NCBI RefSeq assembly: GCF_000275865.1
Contig: NZ_CM001555.1
Location: 1,199,706-1,263,705, forward strand
Direction of reading: 5' to 3'
DNA length: 64,000 bases
DNA from: Methanofollis liminatans DSM 4140
Lineage (GTDB): Archaea; Halobacteriota; Methanomicrobia; Methanomicrobiales; Methanofollaceae
The translations under genes and the position numbers were made by a program. Below the pieces are notes generated by a model. That model was given only the letters and a program-made list of their open reading frames with translations. It did not search any database and had not been told where the DNA came from. Below, one piece after another: positions 36,657-44,268 of this stretch. How positions within the stretch are numbered: position 1 is the stretch's first letter; the number at the start of each line of letters is the position of its first letter.

Positions 36657-36992
36657 ATGAAAATCTGTGTTACTGCAAAAGGAAGCGGCATTGATGCCCA
36701 GGTCGAAGAGCGGTTCGGCCGCGCCCCATATTTCGTGTTCATCGACGAGGAGAGCGGGGACGCCCAGACAGTCCAGAACGCCGGCGCCGGTGGTGCGGGC
36801 GGTGTCGGGATCAAGTCTGCCCAGACGATGGTCGATAACGACGCGAAGGTGGTGATCACCGGGCAGGTCGGGGGCAATGCGAACTCCGCCCTCTCTGCTG
36901 CCGGGATCGCGGTCTATGAATACCGCGCCGGCGGGTCGGTGAAGGACGCCGTTGCGGCATACCGGGCCGGAACACTCGCGCGCATTCTCTAA
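36657..36992 (+). CDS. NifX/NifB-type iron-molybdenum cofactor-binding domain protein
   Basis: 111 residues of the dinitrogenase iron-molybdenum cofactor family: MKICVTAKGSGIDAQVEERFGRAPYF at the start and the Gly/Ala-rich GGAGGVGIKSAQ and ITGQVGGNANSAL segments. Such stand-alone proteins bind metal-sulfur clusters. It precedes two MinD-ferredoxin genes and DUF134, a cluster seen in many anaerobes and not itself evidence of nitrogen fixation. In-frame ATG at 36633 would add eight residues; ATG at 36657 matches the family N-terminus. Confidence 0.85.
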   Translation: MKICVTAKGSGIDAQVEERFGRAPYFVFIDEESGDAQTVQNAGAGGAGGVGIKSAQTMVDNDAKVVITGQVGGNANSALSAAGIAVYEYRAGGSVKDAVAAYRAGTLARIL

Positions 36993-37005
36993 AGGGACGC
37001 ATCCC

Positions 37006-37857
37006 ATGCAGATCGTGATTGCAAGCGGAAAAGGGGGGACCGGGAAGAGCACGGTTGCAGCCAATCTTGCCTGGAGCCGCGCTCGGGCGGCGCCGGTCAC
37101 GCTGGTGGACTGCGACGTGGAAGAGCCCAACCTCCACCTCTTCTTCCCGGGCGGCCACACCGACACCCCGGTGACCAGGCTGGTGCCTGCGTTCGACAGC
37201 GAACGCTGCACCCGGTGCGGCGACTGCGGGCGGTTCTGCCAGTTTGGCGCCATCGCCGTCCTCAAAGACCGCGTGCTCTTCTTCCCTGAGATCTGCCATT
37301 CGTGCGGCGGCTGTGCGCTCGTCTGCCCGAATGCGGCGATCACCGAGCGGCCGATCTCTCTCGGGCGGATCGAGGAGCGCCACCCCCTGCCCGACCTCAG
37401 GCTGATCTCGGGCGTGATGAACGAGGGTGAGGCGGTCGGCATCCCGGTGATCCAGGCCGCAAAAGAGGCGGCCGCCGGTGACGCCACGGTCATCCTGGAC
37501 TCCTCGCCCGGCACCGCCTGCCCGGTGATCGAGACGGTGAAGGGATCAGATGTCTGCGTCCTGGTCACCGAGGCGACCCCCTTCGGGCTGCACGACCTGA
37601 AGCTGGCGGCCGAGGTCGTCTCCTCTCTCGGGGTGCCGGCCTGCGTCGTCATCAACCGGAGCTGCGGAGACGAGGATGAGACCGAGGCTTTCTGCAGGGA
37701 GCAGGGGCTCCCGGTCTTTCTGCGCATCCCGTTTTCGAGGGAGATCGCCGCCGTCCAGAACCGGGGCGGGCTGATCAGCCGGGACCTCCCGGGCTGGCAG
37801 ACGGCCTTTGCCGGGCTGTACGAACAGGTGGTATCACGTGTGGAGGTGCAGCGATGA
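37006..37857 (+). CDS. MinD/Mrp-type ATPase with inserted 2x[4Fe-4S] ferredoxin domain (first of a pair)
   Basis: 283 residues. The deviant Walker A SGKGGTGKST is at residues 5-14 and DCDVEEPNLH follows. A bacterial-type ferredoxin insert holds CTRCGDCGRFC near 66-76 and CHSCGGCALVC near 98-108. The remaining ATPase motifs follow, including ILDSSPGTACP. These proteins are thought to carry or insert iron-sulfur or metal clusters; the exact client is unknown. The open frame extends upstream, but ATG at 37006 with AAAGGGA just before it is the natural start. The stop overlaps the next gene by 4 bases. Confidence 0.9.
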   Translation: MQIVIASGKGGTGKSTVAANLAWSRARAAPVTLVDCDVEEPNLHLFFPGGHTDTPVTRLVPAFDSERCTRCGDCGRFCQFGAIAVLKDRVLFFPEICHSCGGCALVCPNAAITERPISLGRIEERHPLPDLRLISGVMNEGEAVGIPVIQAAKEAAAGDATVILDSSPGTACPVIETVKGSDVCVLVTEATPFGLHDLKLAAEVVSSLGVPACVVINRSCGDEDETEAFCREQGLPVFLRIPFSREIAAVQNRGGLISRDLPGWQTAFAGLYEQVVSRVEVQR

Positions 37858-38729
37858 AGCGGCTTGCGGTGGTGAGCGGAAAGGGCGGCACCGGAAAGAC
37901 GACGGTGACGGCGGCGATCGCCGACCTCGCCCACCGGGACCTCGACCTGGTGATGGCCGACTGCGACGTGGACGCCGCCAACTTAGAACTCCTGTTCAGC
38001 CCGAATGTGCAGGAGACCATCCCGTACTACGGCATGAAGTGCGCACAGATCGATCCCGACATCTGCATCTCGTGCGGCGCCTGCGCCGAGCACTGCCGGT
38101 TCGGTGCAATCCTGGAGGAAAAAGCGATTTATCGCGTTGAACAGGCCGACTGCGAGGGCTGCGGCGTCTGCGAGCATGTCTGCCCGGCCGGGGCGGTGAC
38201 GTTCGTCGAACGAAAACACGGGGAGATATACCGTTCGACGACCGAACTCGGCCCCCTCTTCCATGCCCGCCTGATCCCGGGCTCGGGCACGAGCGGCCTC
38301 CTGGTCACCGAGGTGAAGGAGCGTGCGCTGGAGGCGGCGGCCGACCGCGACCTCCTCCTCATCGACGGCCCGCCCGGCATCGGCTGCCCGCTCATCGCCA
38401 CGGTGACCGGGTGCGATGCCGTCCTGATCGTCACCGAACCGAGCATGTCCGGGCGGTCTGATCTCGAACGGCTGGTGCGGGTCTGCGAGGGGTTCCGCGT
38501 CCGCATGTTCCTGGCGGTGAACCGTTCAGACCTCGAAGAGAGGATCACTGCCGAGATCCTGGCCTTCTGCGCCGAGAAGGGGATCACCGTCGCCGGGCTC
38601 ATACCCTTCGACGATGCGGTCCAGCGTGCGGTCTGCTCGCACCGTCCGCTCACCCGGACGCCCTCACCGGCGTCTGATGCGGTCGCCGCGATCTGGGCCG
38701 TGATCAGAGACGATATGGGCCTGCCATGA
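37854..38729 (+). CDS. MinD/Mrp-type ATPase with inserted 2x[4Fe-4S] ferredoxin domain (second of a pair)
   Basis: 291 residues, a paralogue of the preceding protein: Walker A SGKGGTGKTT at 8-17, DCDVDAANLELLF, ferredoxin cysteines in CISCGACAEHC and CEGCGVCEHVC, and LIDGPPGIGCP. The two probably form a heterodimer that handles iron-sulfur clusters with the NifX-like protein upstream; this is inferred from the paired arrangement. Both ends overlap neighbours by 4 bases (ATGA), indicating tight translational coupling. Confidence 0.9.
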   Translation: MKRLAVVSGKGGTGKTTVTAAIADLAHRDLDLVMADCDVDAANLELLFSPNVQETIPYYGMKCAQIDPDICISCGACAEHCRFGAILEEKAIYRVEQADCEGCGVCEHVCPAGAVTFVERKHGEIYRSTTELGPLFHARLIPGSGTSGLLVTEVKERALEAAADRDLLLIDGPPGIGCPLIATVTGCDAVLIVTEPSMSGRSDLERLVRVCEGFRVRMFLAVNRSDLEERITAEILAFCAEKGITVAGLIPFDDAVQRAVCSHRPLTRTPSPASDAVAAIWAVIRDDMGLP

Positions 38730-39094
38730 CTGGAGACGGGGCCTGCAGGCGGGGGCGGAGACGTGCGGAGCGGATCATCAGTGGTCCGCCGGGATGCTCC
38801 TGCTTTTTCCCCCAGTGTGCCCCCGATGCTGCGGAGCCGGTGATCCTGAGGCCCGAGGAGATAGAGGTGCTCAGGCTCGTCGACCTGCTCGGCATGCAGC
38901 AGGAGGAGGCGGCGGAGGCGATGGGGGTCTCAAGGAAAACCCTCTGGCGTGATCTCCACGAGGCGCGCCAGAAGGTGGCCGGGGCGATTGTCCATGGCAG
39001 GGCCATCATCATCGAGGGATGCGGCAGGAAGGGCGGCGGAGGGTGCCGTTTCGGGGCAGGCGGCCCGCCCGACCGGGGTGTCGGGCCGGAGTGA
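38726..39094 (+). CDS. DUF134 family HTH protein
   Basis: 122 residues. After a basic start and a Pro/Cys-rich stretch (GPPGCSCFFPQC) comes a sigma-70 region-4-like helix-turn-helix (ILRPEEIEVLRLVDLLGMQQ, then EAAEAMGVSRKTLWRDL). A Gly-rich tail with Cys residues follows. DUF134 proteins occur beside NifX-like and MinD-ferredoxin genes and may be DNA-binding regulators responding to metal clusters; the function is unproven. It starts in a 4-base overlap with the preceding ATPase gene. Confidence 0.87.
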   Translation: MTGDGACRRGRRRAERIISGPPGCSCFFPQCAPDAAEPVILRPEEIEVLRLVDLLGMQQEEAAEAMGVSRKTLWRDLHEARQKVAGAIVHGRAIIIEGCGRKGGGGCRFGAGGPPDRGVGPE

Positions 39095-39138
39095 GCAGGG
39101 CCACACCTTTTTTTGATCTCCTGCACTACTCCTCTCCT

Positions 39139-39849
39139 ATGTACGGCATCTCCACCTATGCGCTCAACACCCACCCTCTCAACGAGGCCCTCGAGATGAT
39201 CTCCGGGCTGACCGGATATGCGGAGATCATGGACGAAGGCTGCCATTTTCTCCAGAGTCCCGAACCCCTCCAGTCGTACAGCCTGCGCTATTCCATCCAT
39301 GCCCCTTCGCGCAGCGTCAATATCGCAAGCACGCTCGAACCGATCAGGAAGGCGAGCGTCGAAGTGATCGACGACTGTTTTGCCATCGCCGCAGAGGTCG
39401 GCGCCGATGTGGTCATTCATCCGGGGTATTTTGCATGGGAGACCGACATAGAGCGGGCGCGGCGCCAGTTTCACCGCTCCATCGAGGAACTCTCCGGCAT
39501 GGCGCAGGAGCGCTCGATCCGGTACTATGTCGAGAATATGGCATGGGAATATTTCCTGCTCAGGACGCCCGACGAACTCCCCCTGCCCGAGGGTCCCGGG
39601 TTCGCCCTCGATGTCGGCCATGCGCATATCATGGGTTGCCTCCCCCAATTCCTGAAGGAGCGGATCGATCATTTCCACCTCCATGACAACGATGGCCGGT
39701 CTGATACCCATCAGGCAGTGGGGGCGGGCACGATCGATTTCGCCGCGGTGATGGAGGCGGTCGGCATGAGCGGCATCGACCCGGTGATCGAGGTGGGGAG
39801 CATCGAAGGGGCGATTGAGAGCTTTATCGTTCTTGACCAGATTTGCTGA
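39139..39849 (+). CDS. Sugar phosphate isomerase/epimerase-like TIM-barrel protein
   Basis: 236 residues of the AP-endonuclease-2/xylose-isomerase-like barrel family. Metal-site motifs are visible: SIHAPSR, DVVIHPGYF, YVENMAW, FALDVGHAH, FHLHDNDG and VIEVGS. Such proteins isomerise sugars or related compounds, and the substrate here cannot be told. The open frame reaches back to 39019, but ATG at 39139 gives MYGISTYALNTHPLNEAL, which fits the first barrel strand. Confidence 0.85.
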   Translation: MYGISTYALNTHPLNEALEMISGLTGYAEIMDEGCHFLQSPEPLQSYSLRYSIHAPSRSVNIASTLEPIRKASVEVIDDCFAIAAEVGADVVIHPGYFAWETDIERARRQFHRSIEELSGMAQERSIRYYVENMAWEYFLLRTPDELPLPEGPGFALDVGHAHIMGCLPQFLKERIDHFHLHDNDGRSDTHQAVGAGTIDFAAVMEAVGMSGIDPVIEVGSIEGAIESFIVLDQIC

Positions 39850-40019
39850 GAGATATTCGACAAATATACTTTTGAGATTATTTCTGGCCGTTCCGGCACG
39901 AACAACATCTTTTTTATAGAGGATTCACTCACTATTGTAATGCATCTGTGGTTCCGTCAGCAGAACCCGGCCTTGAAATGGGCAGGGAGTTGTCCAGACG
40001 CGGCCCGGTGTGCATGATC

Positions 40020-40091
40020 GCCTCGGTGGCATAGCGGTATCGCGCTTCCTTGGTAAGGAAGAGGTCGCGGGTTCGATTCCCGCCCGAGGCT
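40020..40091 (+). tRNA. tRNA-Thr (anticodon GGT)
   Basis: Acceptor strands GCCTCGG and CCGAGGC pair fully, discriminator T. The anticodon stem CTTCC/GGAAG closes the loop TTGGTAA with anticodon GGT. The T arm GCGGGTTCGATTCCCGC is standard. No intron; CCA not encoded. T-rich runs follow at 40111-40135 and may end transcription. Confidence 0.94.
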
Positions 40092-40404
40092 CTAAGAACT
40101 AATGTTCCTATTCCCTTTTTGAAAAGAATTTTTTCAGGCTGATGTTGCTCAGATGAAATCTTGCAATTTCTCACATGCCGGGTTCAGGCTCCCTGGCGAG
40201 TGACGCCGCTTCGTCGAAAATGTGCTCTCCCATCGCCTCTGGCAGATGCTGCATCTGCAGCACAGCGGACGGTTTTACTGACCTCGTACGTCAGGCCGCC
40301 TGCCCATCTGCCCTGGCGCACAGGTTAAGGTCGCTCAGATTTGTTTACGAAAGAAACAGGCAGAAGGCGAAAAATTATATTGCGTCCGGTATAATCCTCT
40401 GCCA
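40092..40404 (+). other. Intergenic region between tRNA-Thr and the pilin-like gene
   Basis: Contains T-rich tracts after the tRNA, a 7-bp perfect inverted repeat GCAGATG-CTG-CATCTGC at 40242-40258 of unknown meaning, and AAAATTATAT at 40371-40380. The last is a TATA-like element about 25-30 bases before the next ATG, which would give an almost leaderless transcript. No gene is seen. Confidence 0.5.
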
Positions 40405-40995
40405 ATGGATTGGTCTGACCATTCGGACGAGGCGGTTTCCTCATTGCAGGCAAACCTGCTTCTCGTCGCCCTTGCGATGATCCTTGCGGTCCTTGTTCTC
40501 CTCATGTTCCATCTCCCGTCCCTCGATCTCGACATGGCAGGAGCGCCCTGCATCTTCGAGATCGTCGCGATCAATCATATCGATGAGGACACGCATACGC
40601 TCAACTACGACAGCCGCGTCACGCTCAGGTACAACAGCACGCCGACCTCCATGGACCTCAGCGACCCTATCGATCTGATGCGGTGGTACCTCGGAACCCC
40701 CGAGGACAACGCCGACCGGACGACCGAGTATGCCAAGAACGACCTCTCGGCGAAGTTCTACAGGAACGACGAGCCGATATCCGCCAGAATCCCGACGATG
40801 TATGCGCATGAGTTTATCCAGACGCACCATTACGGCGTCCAGACCATGAACGGCGAGGGCAGCCGCTGGTATCCGGGCCGACCTATCACCATCGACTTCA
40901 CCGACGGCACCTTCAGGCCCGGCGACGTCGTGTGCGTCGAAATCTATTCGAACACCGACGGCCGGCTCATCTCGGCCGACACGTATACCGCATGA
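40405..40995 (+). CDS. Archaeal pilin-like protein (type IV pilin N-terminal domain)
   Basis: 196 residues. The short charged N-terminus (MDWSDHSDEAVSS) followed by one long hydrophobic helix (about residues 15-36, ANLLLVALAMILAVLVLLMF) is the class III signal layout of archaeal type IV pilins and related surface proteins. The rest is a beta-rich exported domain of unknown function. Cleavage would fall around the Asp/Glu-Ala positions before the helix. The 3' end overlaps the convergent DUF99 gene by 29 bases. Confidence 0.75.
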   Translation: MDWSDHSDEAVSSLQANLLLVALAMILAVLVLLMFHLPSLDLDMAGAPCIFEIVAINHIDEDTHTLNYDSRVTLRYNSTPTSMDLSDPIDLMRWYLGTPEDNADRTTEYAKNDLSAKFYRNDEPISARIPTMYAHEFIQTHHYGVQTMNGEGSRWYPGRPITIDFTDGTFRPGDVVCVEIYSNTDGRLISADTYTA

Positions 40996-41536
40996 CGGCG
41001 CGGGCGGCCAGACGCGCCACCCGCAGGGGTTCGGGAACCCTTCCCTCCAGGGTGAACGCATCGACGAGTTTTCCCGCCGTATCGTCGTCGATCCCGGCCG
41101 GTCTGATATACGCGGTATACCCGTTTGAAAGGTGAAGAGGCAGCCTCCCCCCGAGGCGGCGGTATGCCGCCGCTCTCTCTTCGTCGCCGGGAAAATGGGC
41201 GGCGATCTCCTCCTCAAGCCCCTCCGAATCCTCGTAAGTCACCACGACCACCGGCACTCCCGTGGCTGCATGCACCGCTGCCGGGTCGATGATATTGTAC
41301 CAGGCGATGATGCAGCCCGAGAGCATGATCAGGTTGACGTCCTCCCGCTCGAAGTCGAAAAAAAGGGCGATCACCGCCGCCGTCGCATCCATGCCGCCGA
41401 CCGTCACCTCTCCGATCTCGACGCCATCGATCACGCGATCCCTGCGCATCACCACGCCGGCCAGCACCGACCGGTCCCGTCCCCTGAAACTCTCCGCGAT
41501 CCCGAGCACGCGCAGCCCTTTCTTTGCGACATGCAT
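40967..41536 (-). CDS. DUF99 family protein (endonuclease V-like fold)
   Basis: 189 residues matching the archaeal DUF99/UPF0215 family: VLGIAESFRG, LAGVVMRRDRVIDGV, IALFFDFEREDVNLIMLSGC, IIDPAAVHAATGVPVVVVTYED and a C-terminal LHLSNGYTAYIRPAGI. The fold is related to endonuclease V, but the activity is unproven. It is divergent from aglJ (40 bases between starts) and convergent with the pilin-like gene. Confidence 0.85.
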   Translation of the reverse strand: MHVAKKGLRVLGIAESFRGRDRSVLAGVVMRRDRVIDGVEIGEVTVGGMDATAAVIALFFDFEREDVNLIMLSGCIIAWYNIIDPAAVHAATGVPVVVVTYEDSEGLEEEIAAHFPGDEERAAAYRRLGGRLPLHLSNGYTAYIRPAGIDDDTAGKLVDAFTLEGRVPEPLRVARLAARAVMRYTCRPR

Positions 41537-41575
41537 GGAAGCACTTATGATTATGGATTTTTTAATAATACCTCA

Positions 41576-42499
41576 ATGGAGATCGAAAAAGATCAGGTGT
41601 GCATCCTCATCCCCACCCTCAACGAGGCCCCGACGATCAGGGACCTTGTCCGGGCCTTTCGCGACCGGGGCTACCGCCGCATCCTGGTGATGGACGGCAA
41701 CAGCACCGACGGCACGGCCGCGCGTGCAGAAGAAGCCGGGGCCGAAGTCCGGCTCCAGAGCGGGAAGGGAAAGGGCAACGCCGTCATCGAAGCCGCCGGG
41801 ATCATCGATCTCCCCTATGTGCTGATGCTCGACGGCGACGGAACCTATCTTCCCGAAGACGCCGAAAAGATGCTCCTGCCTCTCTTCTCAGGCTTTGACC
41901 ATGTCATCGGCAACCGTCTGGCCTTCCCGGATTCGCGCGCCTTCACCCGCCTGAACCTGACCGGAAACCACCTCATCAACCACTTCTTCAGGCTCGCCCA
42001 CGGGCGCGACCTCAGCGACATCCTCTCGGGCTACCGGGCCTTCACCCTCCGCTCCCTCAGGGAGATGAACCTGCGGGAAGCCGGATTCGAGATCGAGACA
42101 GAAATGGCCGTGCAGGCGGTGAACCTCAACCAGCAGATCGCCGTCGTCCCGGTAAGATATCTGGAGCGCCCGGGCACGCCGACCAAACTCCATCCCCTCC
42201 AGGACGGCATGCGGATCCTCTCGGCGATCTACCGGTTCGCAAAGACGAACAACCCGCTCTTTTATTTCGGTCTCATCGGCGCCTGCCTCACCCTTGCCGG
42301 CGGGGTGCTGGCGATCTACGTGCTCGTCGAGTGGCTCAACCACATCGAGCACATCCCCCTCACCATCCTCACTGTCCTCTTAATCATGGTCGGGATCGAG
42401 ATCTTCATGTTCGGGGTGATCGGCGACATGCTCCTCGCCTTCCACCGCGAGGTGGTCCGGGAGATTCAGCGGATGCAGCCGCCGAAAAAACCTGAATAG
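41576..42499 (+). CDS. aglJ: Dolichyl-phosphate glycosyltransferase, AglJ type
   Basis: 307 residues: a GT-A family 2 glycosyltransferase domain (residues 1-230) with CILIPTLNEAPTIR, the D-x-D-like LDGDGTYLPED and GNRLAFPDS. Two C-terminal transmembrane helices follow (about 233-255 and 265-290). AglJ adds the first sugar to the dolichol carrier in archaeal S-layer N-glycosylation. The open frame extends upstream antisense to DUF99, but ATG at 41576 is the only sensible start. The 3' end overlaps the convergent aldolase gene by 34 bases. Confidence 0.85.
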   Translation: MEIEKDQVCILIPTLNEAPTIRDLVRAFRDRGYRRILVMDGNSTDGTAARAEEAGAEVRLQSGKGKGNAVIEAAGIIDLPYVLMLDGDGTYLPEDAEKMLLPLFSGFDHVIGNRLAFPDSRAFTRLNLTGNHLINHFFRLAHGRDLSDILSGYRAFTLRSLREMNLREAGFEIETEMAVQAVNLNQQIAVVPVRYLERPGTPTKLHPLQDGMRILSAIYRFAKTNNPLFYFGLIGACLTLAGGVLAIYVLVEWLNHIEHIPLTILTVLLIMVGIEIFMFGVIGDMLLAFHREVVREIQRMQPPKKPE

Positions 42500-43014
42500 G
42501 CGATCACGCGGCAGGCGTGCTCGGCAAGGGAGGTATAGAGATATGCCTCCTCCACACTCTTTCCTGTAGCAAACGTGCCGTGACCGCGCGCGATCACGAG
42601 ACGGCCGTCCCTGCCGAGCGCCGCCGCCACGTTGTCGGCCAGCTCCTGCGTGCCGGGCGCACCGCCGACCACCGGAATCACCGGACAGAGCATCTGCCCC
42701 TCGGAGTCACGCGGGACCACCCGGTCAAGGGCAAGGGAAGCCGCCACTGCATAGGGGGGGTGGGCATGCACGATCGCCCGGTGCTGTGAACAACGGTAGA
42801 TCGCCTGATGCACGCGGTACTCGCTCGATGCTCCGGCCGGTGCCGGCCCCTCAAGGGGTGCAAGAACCAGGTCGCCCGGGTCGTCGAGGTAGGTCCCGGT
42901 GCCGGTGATCATAAACCCCTCATCTTCTCTCCTGCTCATATTCCCGAAATTTCCACCGACAAGCCCTTCGGTAAAGAGCCTCACGCCAATTCTTACAAAA
43001 TCTTTATCCTGCAT
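42466..43014 (-). CDS. Class II aldolase/adducin family protein
   Basis: 182 residues of the fuculose-phosphate aldolase type. The zinc ligands appear in IVHAHPPYA (two His) and RGHGTFATG, and the N-terminal GGNFGNMSRR binds the phosphate. Archaeal relatives make lactaldehyde or act on fuculose 1-phosphate; the substrate here is not known. ATG at 43014 is preferred because GAGGTG lies 6 bases upstream, inside the end of the DNA-glycosylase gene, which it overlaps by 22 bases. Confidence 0.85.
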   Translation of the reverse strand: MQDKDFVRIGVRLFTEGLVGGNFGNMSRREDEGFMITGTGTYLDDPGDLVLAPLEGPAPAGASSEYRVHQAIYRCSQHRAIVHAHPPYAVAASLALDRVVPRDSEGQMLCPVIPVVGGAPGTQELADNVAAALGRDGRLVIARGHGTFATGKSVEEAYLYTSLAEHACRVIAYSGFFGGCIR

Positions 43015-43613
43015 TCTTCGCACCTCTTTTTTCCGCAGAACTCTTTTGCATACTCGACGATCCAGCCGTGCGCCTGTGCGTGGGCAGTCGCCTCTGCCGG
43101 CAGCACCCGCTCGAACAGATCTTTAAGATCCCGGTACGATCCTGAAATCCCCATGCACCCGCAGATGCGTCTGGTATATGCATCGATCACAAACGACGCC
43201 CGTTGAAATCCATAGCAGAGGATGCTGTCCGCCGTCTCTTCGCCGACGCCGTGCACCGCAAGAAGCGCTTCCCGCAGGTCTGCCGTCGGCATCTCTCCAA
43301 GCGCCCGGATACCGCCCGATTCCTGCACCATCAAAGAGACTGCCTTCAGACGCCGCGTTTTCACCCGATAAAACCCTGCCGGGCGGATCTGCTCCTCGAT
43401 CGTGGCGGCATCGGCAGCTGCAATCCCCTCTGTCGAGCAGATGCCCGCCTTACTGAGGTTCTCAAGCGCCTGCTCCACATTCTCCCAGCGGGTCTGCTGG
43501 GTGAGCACCGCACCGATGATCACCTCTTCAGGAGAGGCGTCCCACCAGACGATCCTGCCGTAGCGCCGTTCAAGAAGATCCAGAAGCACCGATACGCGCT
43601 CTTCCGGGCTCAT
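42993..43613 (-). CDS. Endonuclease III-like DNA glycosylase lacking the catalytic lysine
   Basis: 206 residues with the HhH-GPD fold. The hairpin VHGVGEETADSIL and the catalytic Asp in FVIDAYTRRI are present. The lysine found in bifunctional endonuclease III (VGRKTAN) is replaced by Glu-Glu, so a monofunctional glycosylase, perhaps of the MagIII alkyl-adenine type, is likely. The C-terminal CGKKRCEEC plus an upstream Cys may bind an iron-sulfur cluster. It leads a pair with the overlapping aldolase gene. Confidence 0.87.
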   Translation of the reverse strand: MSPEERVSVLLDLLERRYGRIVWWDASPEEVIIGAVLTQQTRWENVEQALENLSKAGICSTEGIAAADAATIEEQIRPAGFYRVKTRRLKAVSLMVQESGGIRALGEMPTADLREALLAVHGVGEETADSILCYGFQRASFVIDAYTRRICGCMGISGSYRDLKDLFERVLPAEATAHAQAHGWIVEYAKEFCGKKRCEECRIKIL

Positions 43614-43655
43614 AAAAAAAATAAACAGGTTTTTCCGGCCGTCGCAGTCCGGTTC

Positions 43656-43931
43656 TTACTCTTCGATCAGGGGTTTGAGGATCTGCTCGAGGGTGTCGGC
43701 GCGGGTAACCCCTTCGAGTTTATGCATGACGATGCCGTCTTTCTCGATGATCAGCGTCGGGACCACCCTGATACCGTACTTCGTCGCCGCCTCCATGTTC
43801 TGGTCCACGTCCACCTTCCTGATCTCGACGCTGTCACCGAGTTTCTGTCCGAGTTCCTCGAGGATCGGCGTCTGCATCTTGCACGGCCCACACCAGGTCG
43901 CAAAAAAGTCCGTCAGTACTGGTTTGCTCAT
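43656..43931 (-). CDS. Small thioredoxin (CGPC)
   Basis: 91 residues with the thioredoxin fold. The redox motif WCGPC has cysteines at 14 and 17, VDVDQNMEAATKYGI follows, and the cis-proline is in VVPTLIIEKDG. It starts in the short gap after the second thioredoxin and is about 50 percent similar to it, suggesting a tandem duplication. It probably reduces protein disulfides in the cytoplasm. Confidence 0.92.
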   Translation of the reverse strand: MSKPVLTDFFATWCGPCKMQTPILEELGQKLGDSVEIRKVDVDQNMEAATKYGIRVVPTLIIEKDGIVMHKLEGVTRADTLEQILKPLIEE

Positions 43932-43944
43932 TATTCTCCCTCGG

Positions 43945-44226
43945 TTATGCATGATCATCGATCAGAGAAGTTAAAATTGTTTCGAGGGTCCCGGCGTCGG
44001 TGAGGCGTTCAAAGCGTTTCACGACCAGTCCGTCTTTTTCGATCACGATCGTCGGGACGGTCACCAGCTGGTATTTCGCAATCAGGTCCCGCCTCTCGCC
44101 GACGTCGATCTTCCTGAATTCAACAGCATCCCCGATGCGAGCCGCCAGTTCGTCGACGATCGCCGTCTGCCTTGTGCAGGGCTCGCACCACGCCGAGAAG
44201 AAATCGATGAGCACCGGCCTTCCCAT
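43945..44226 (-). CDS. Thioredoxin-like protein with variant CEPC active site
   Basis: 93 residues with cysteines 14 and 17 in WCEPC and the cis-proline in TVPTIVIEKDG. Glu replaces the usual Gly between the cysteines, which would change the redox potential or partner choice. It lies directly upstream of the CGPC thioredoxin on the same strand, so the two are likely cotranscribed. Confidence 0.9.
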   Translation of the reverse strand: MGRPVLIDFFSAWCEPCTRQTAIVDELAARIGDAVEFRKIDVGERRDLIAKYQLVTVPTIVIEKDGLVVKRFERLTDAGTLETILTSLIDDHA

Positions 44227-44268
44227 GATCTGCCGGGTGGGAAAAAAGAGAAGATAAAGGTATCAGAT

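Noticed and set aside
36657-39094. Nitrogen fixation cluster
   Set aside because: NifX-like and MinD-ferredoxin proteins occur widely in anaerobes; no nifHDK is present.
40242-40258. Inverted repeat GCAGATG-CTG-CATCTGC as a terminator
   Set aside because: No T-tract follows and it is far from the tRNA end; possibly chance.
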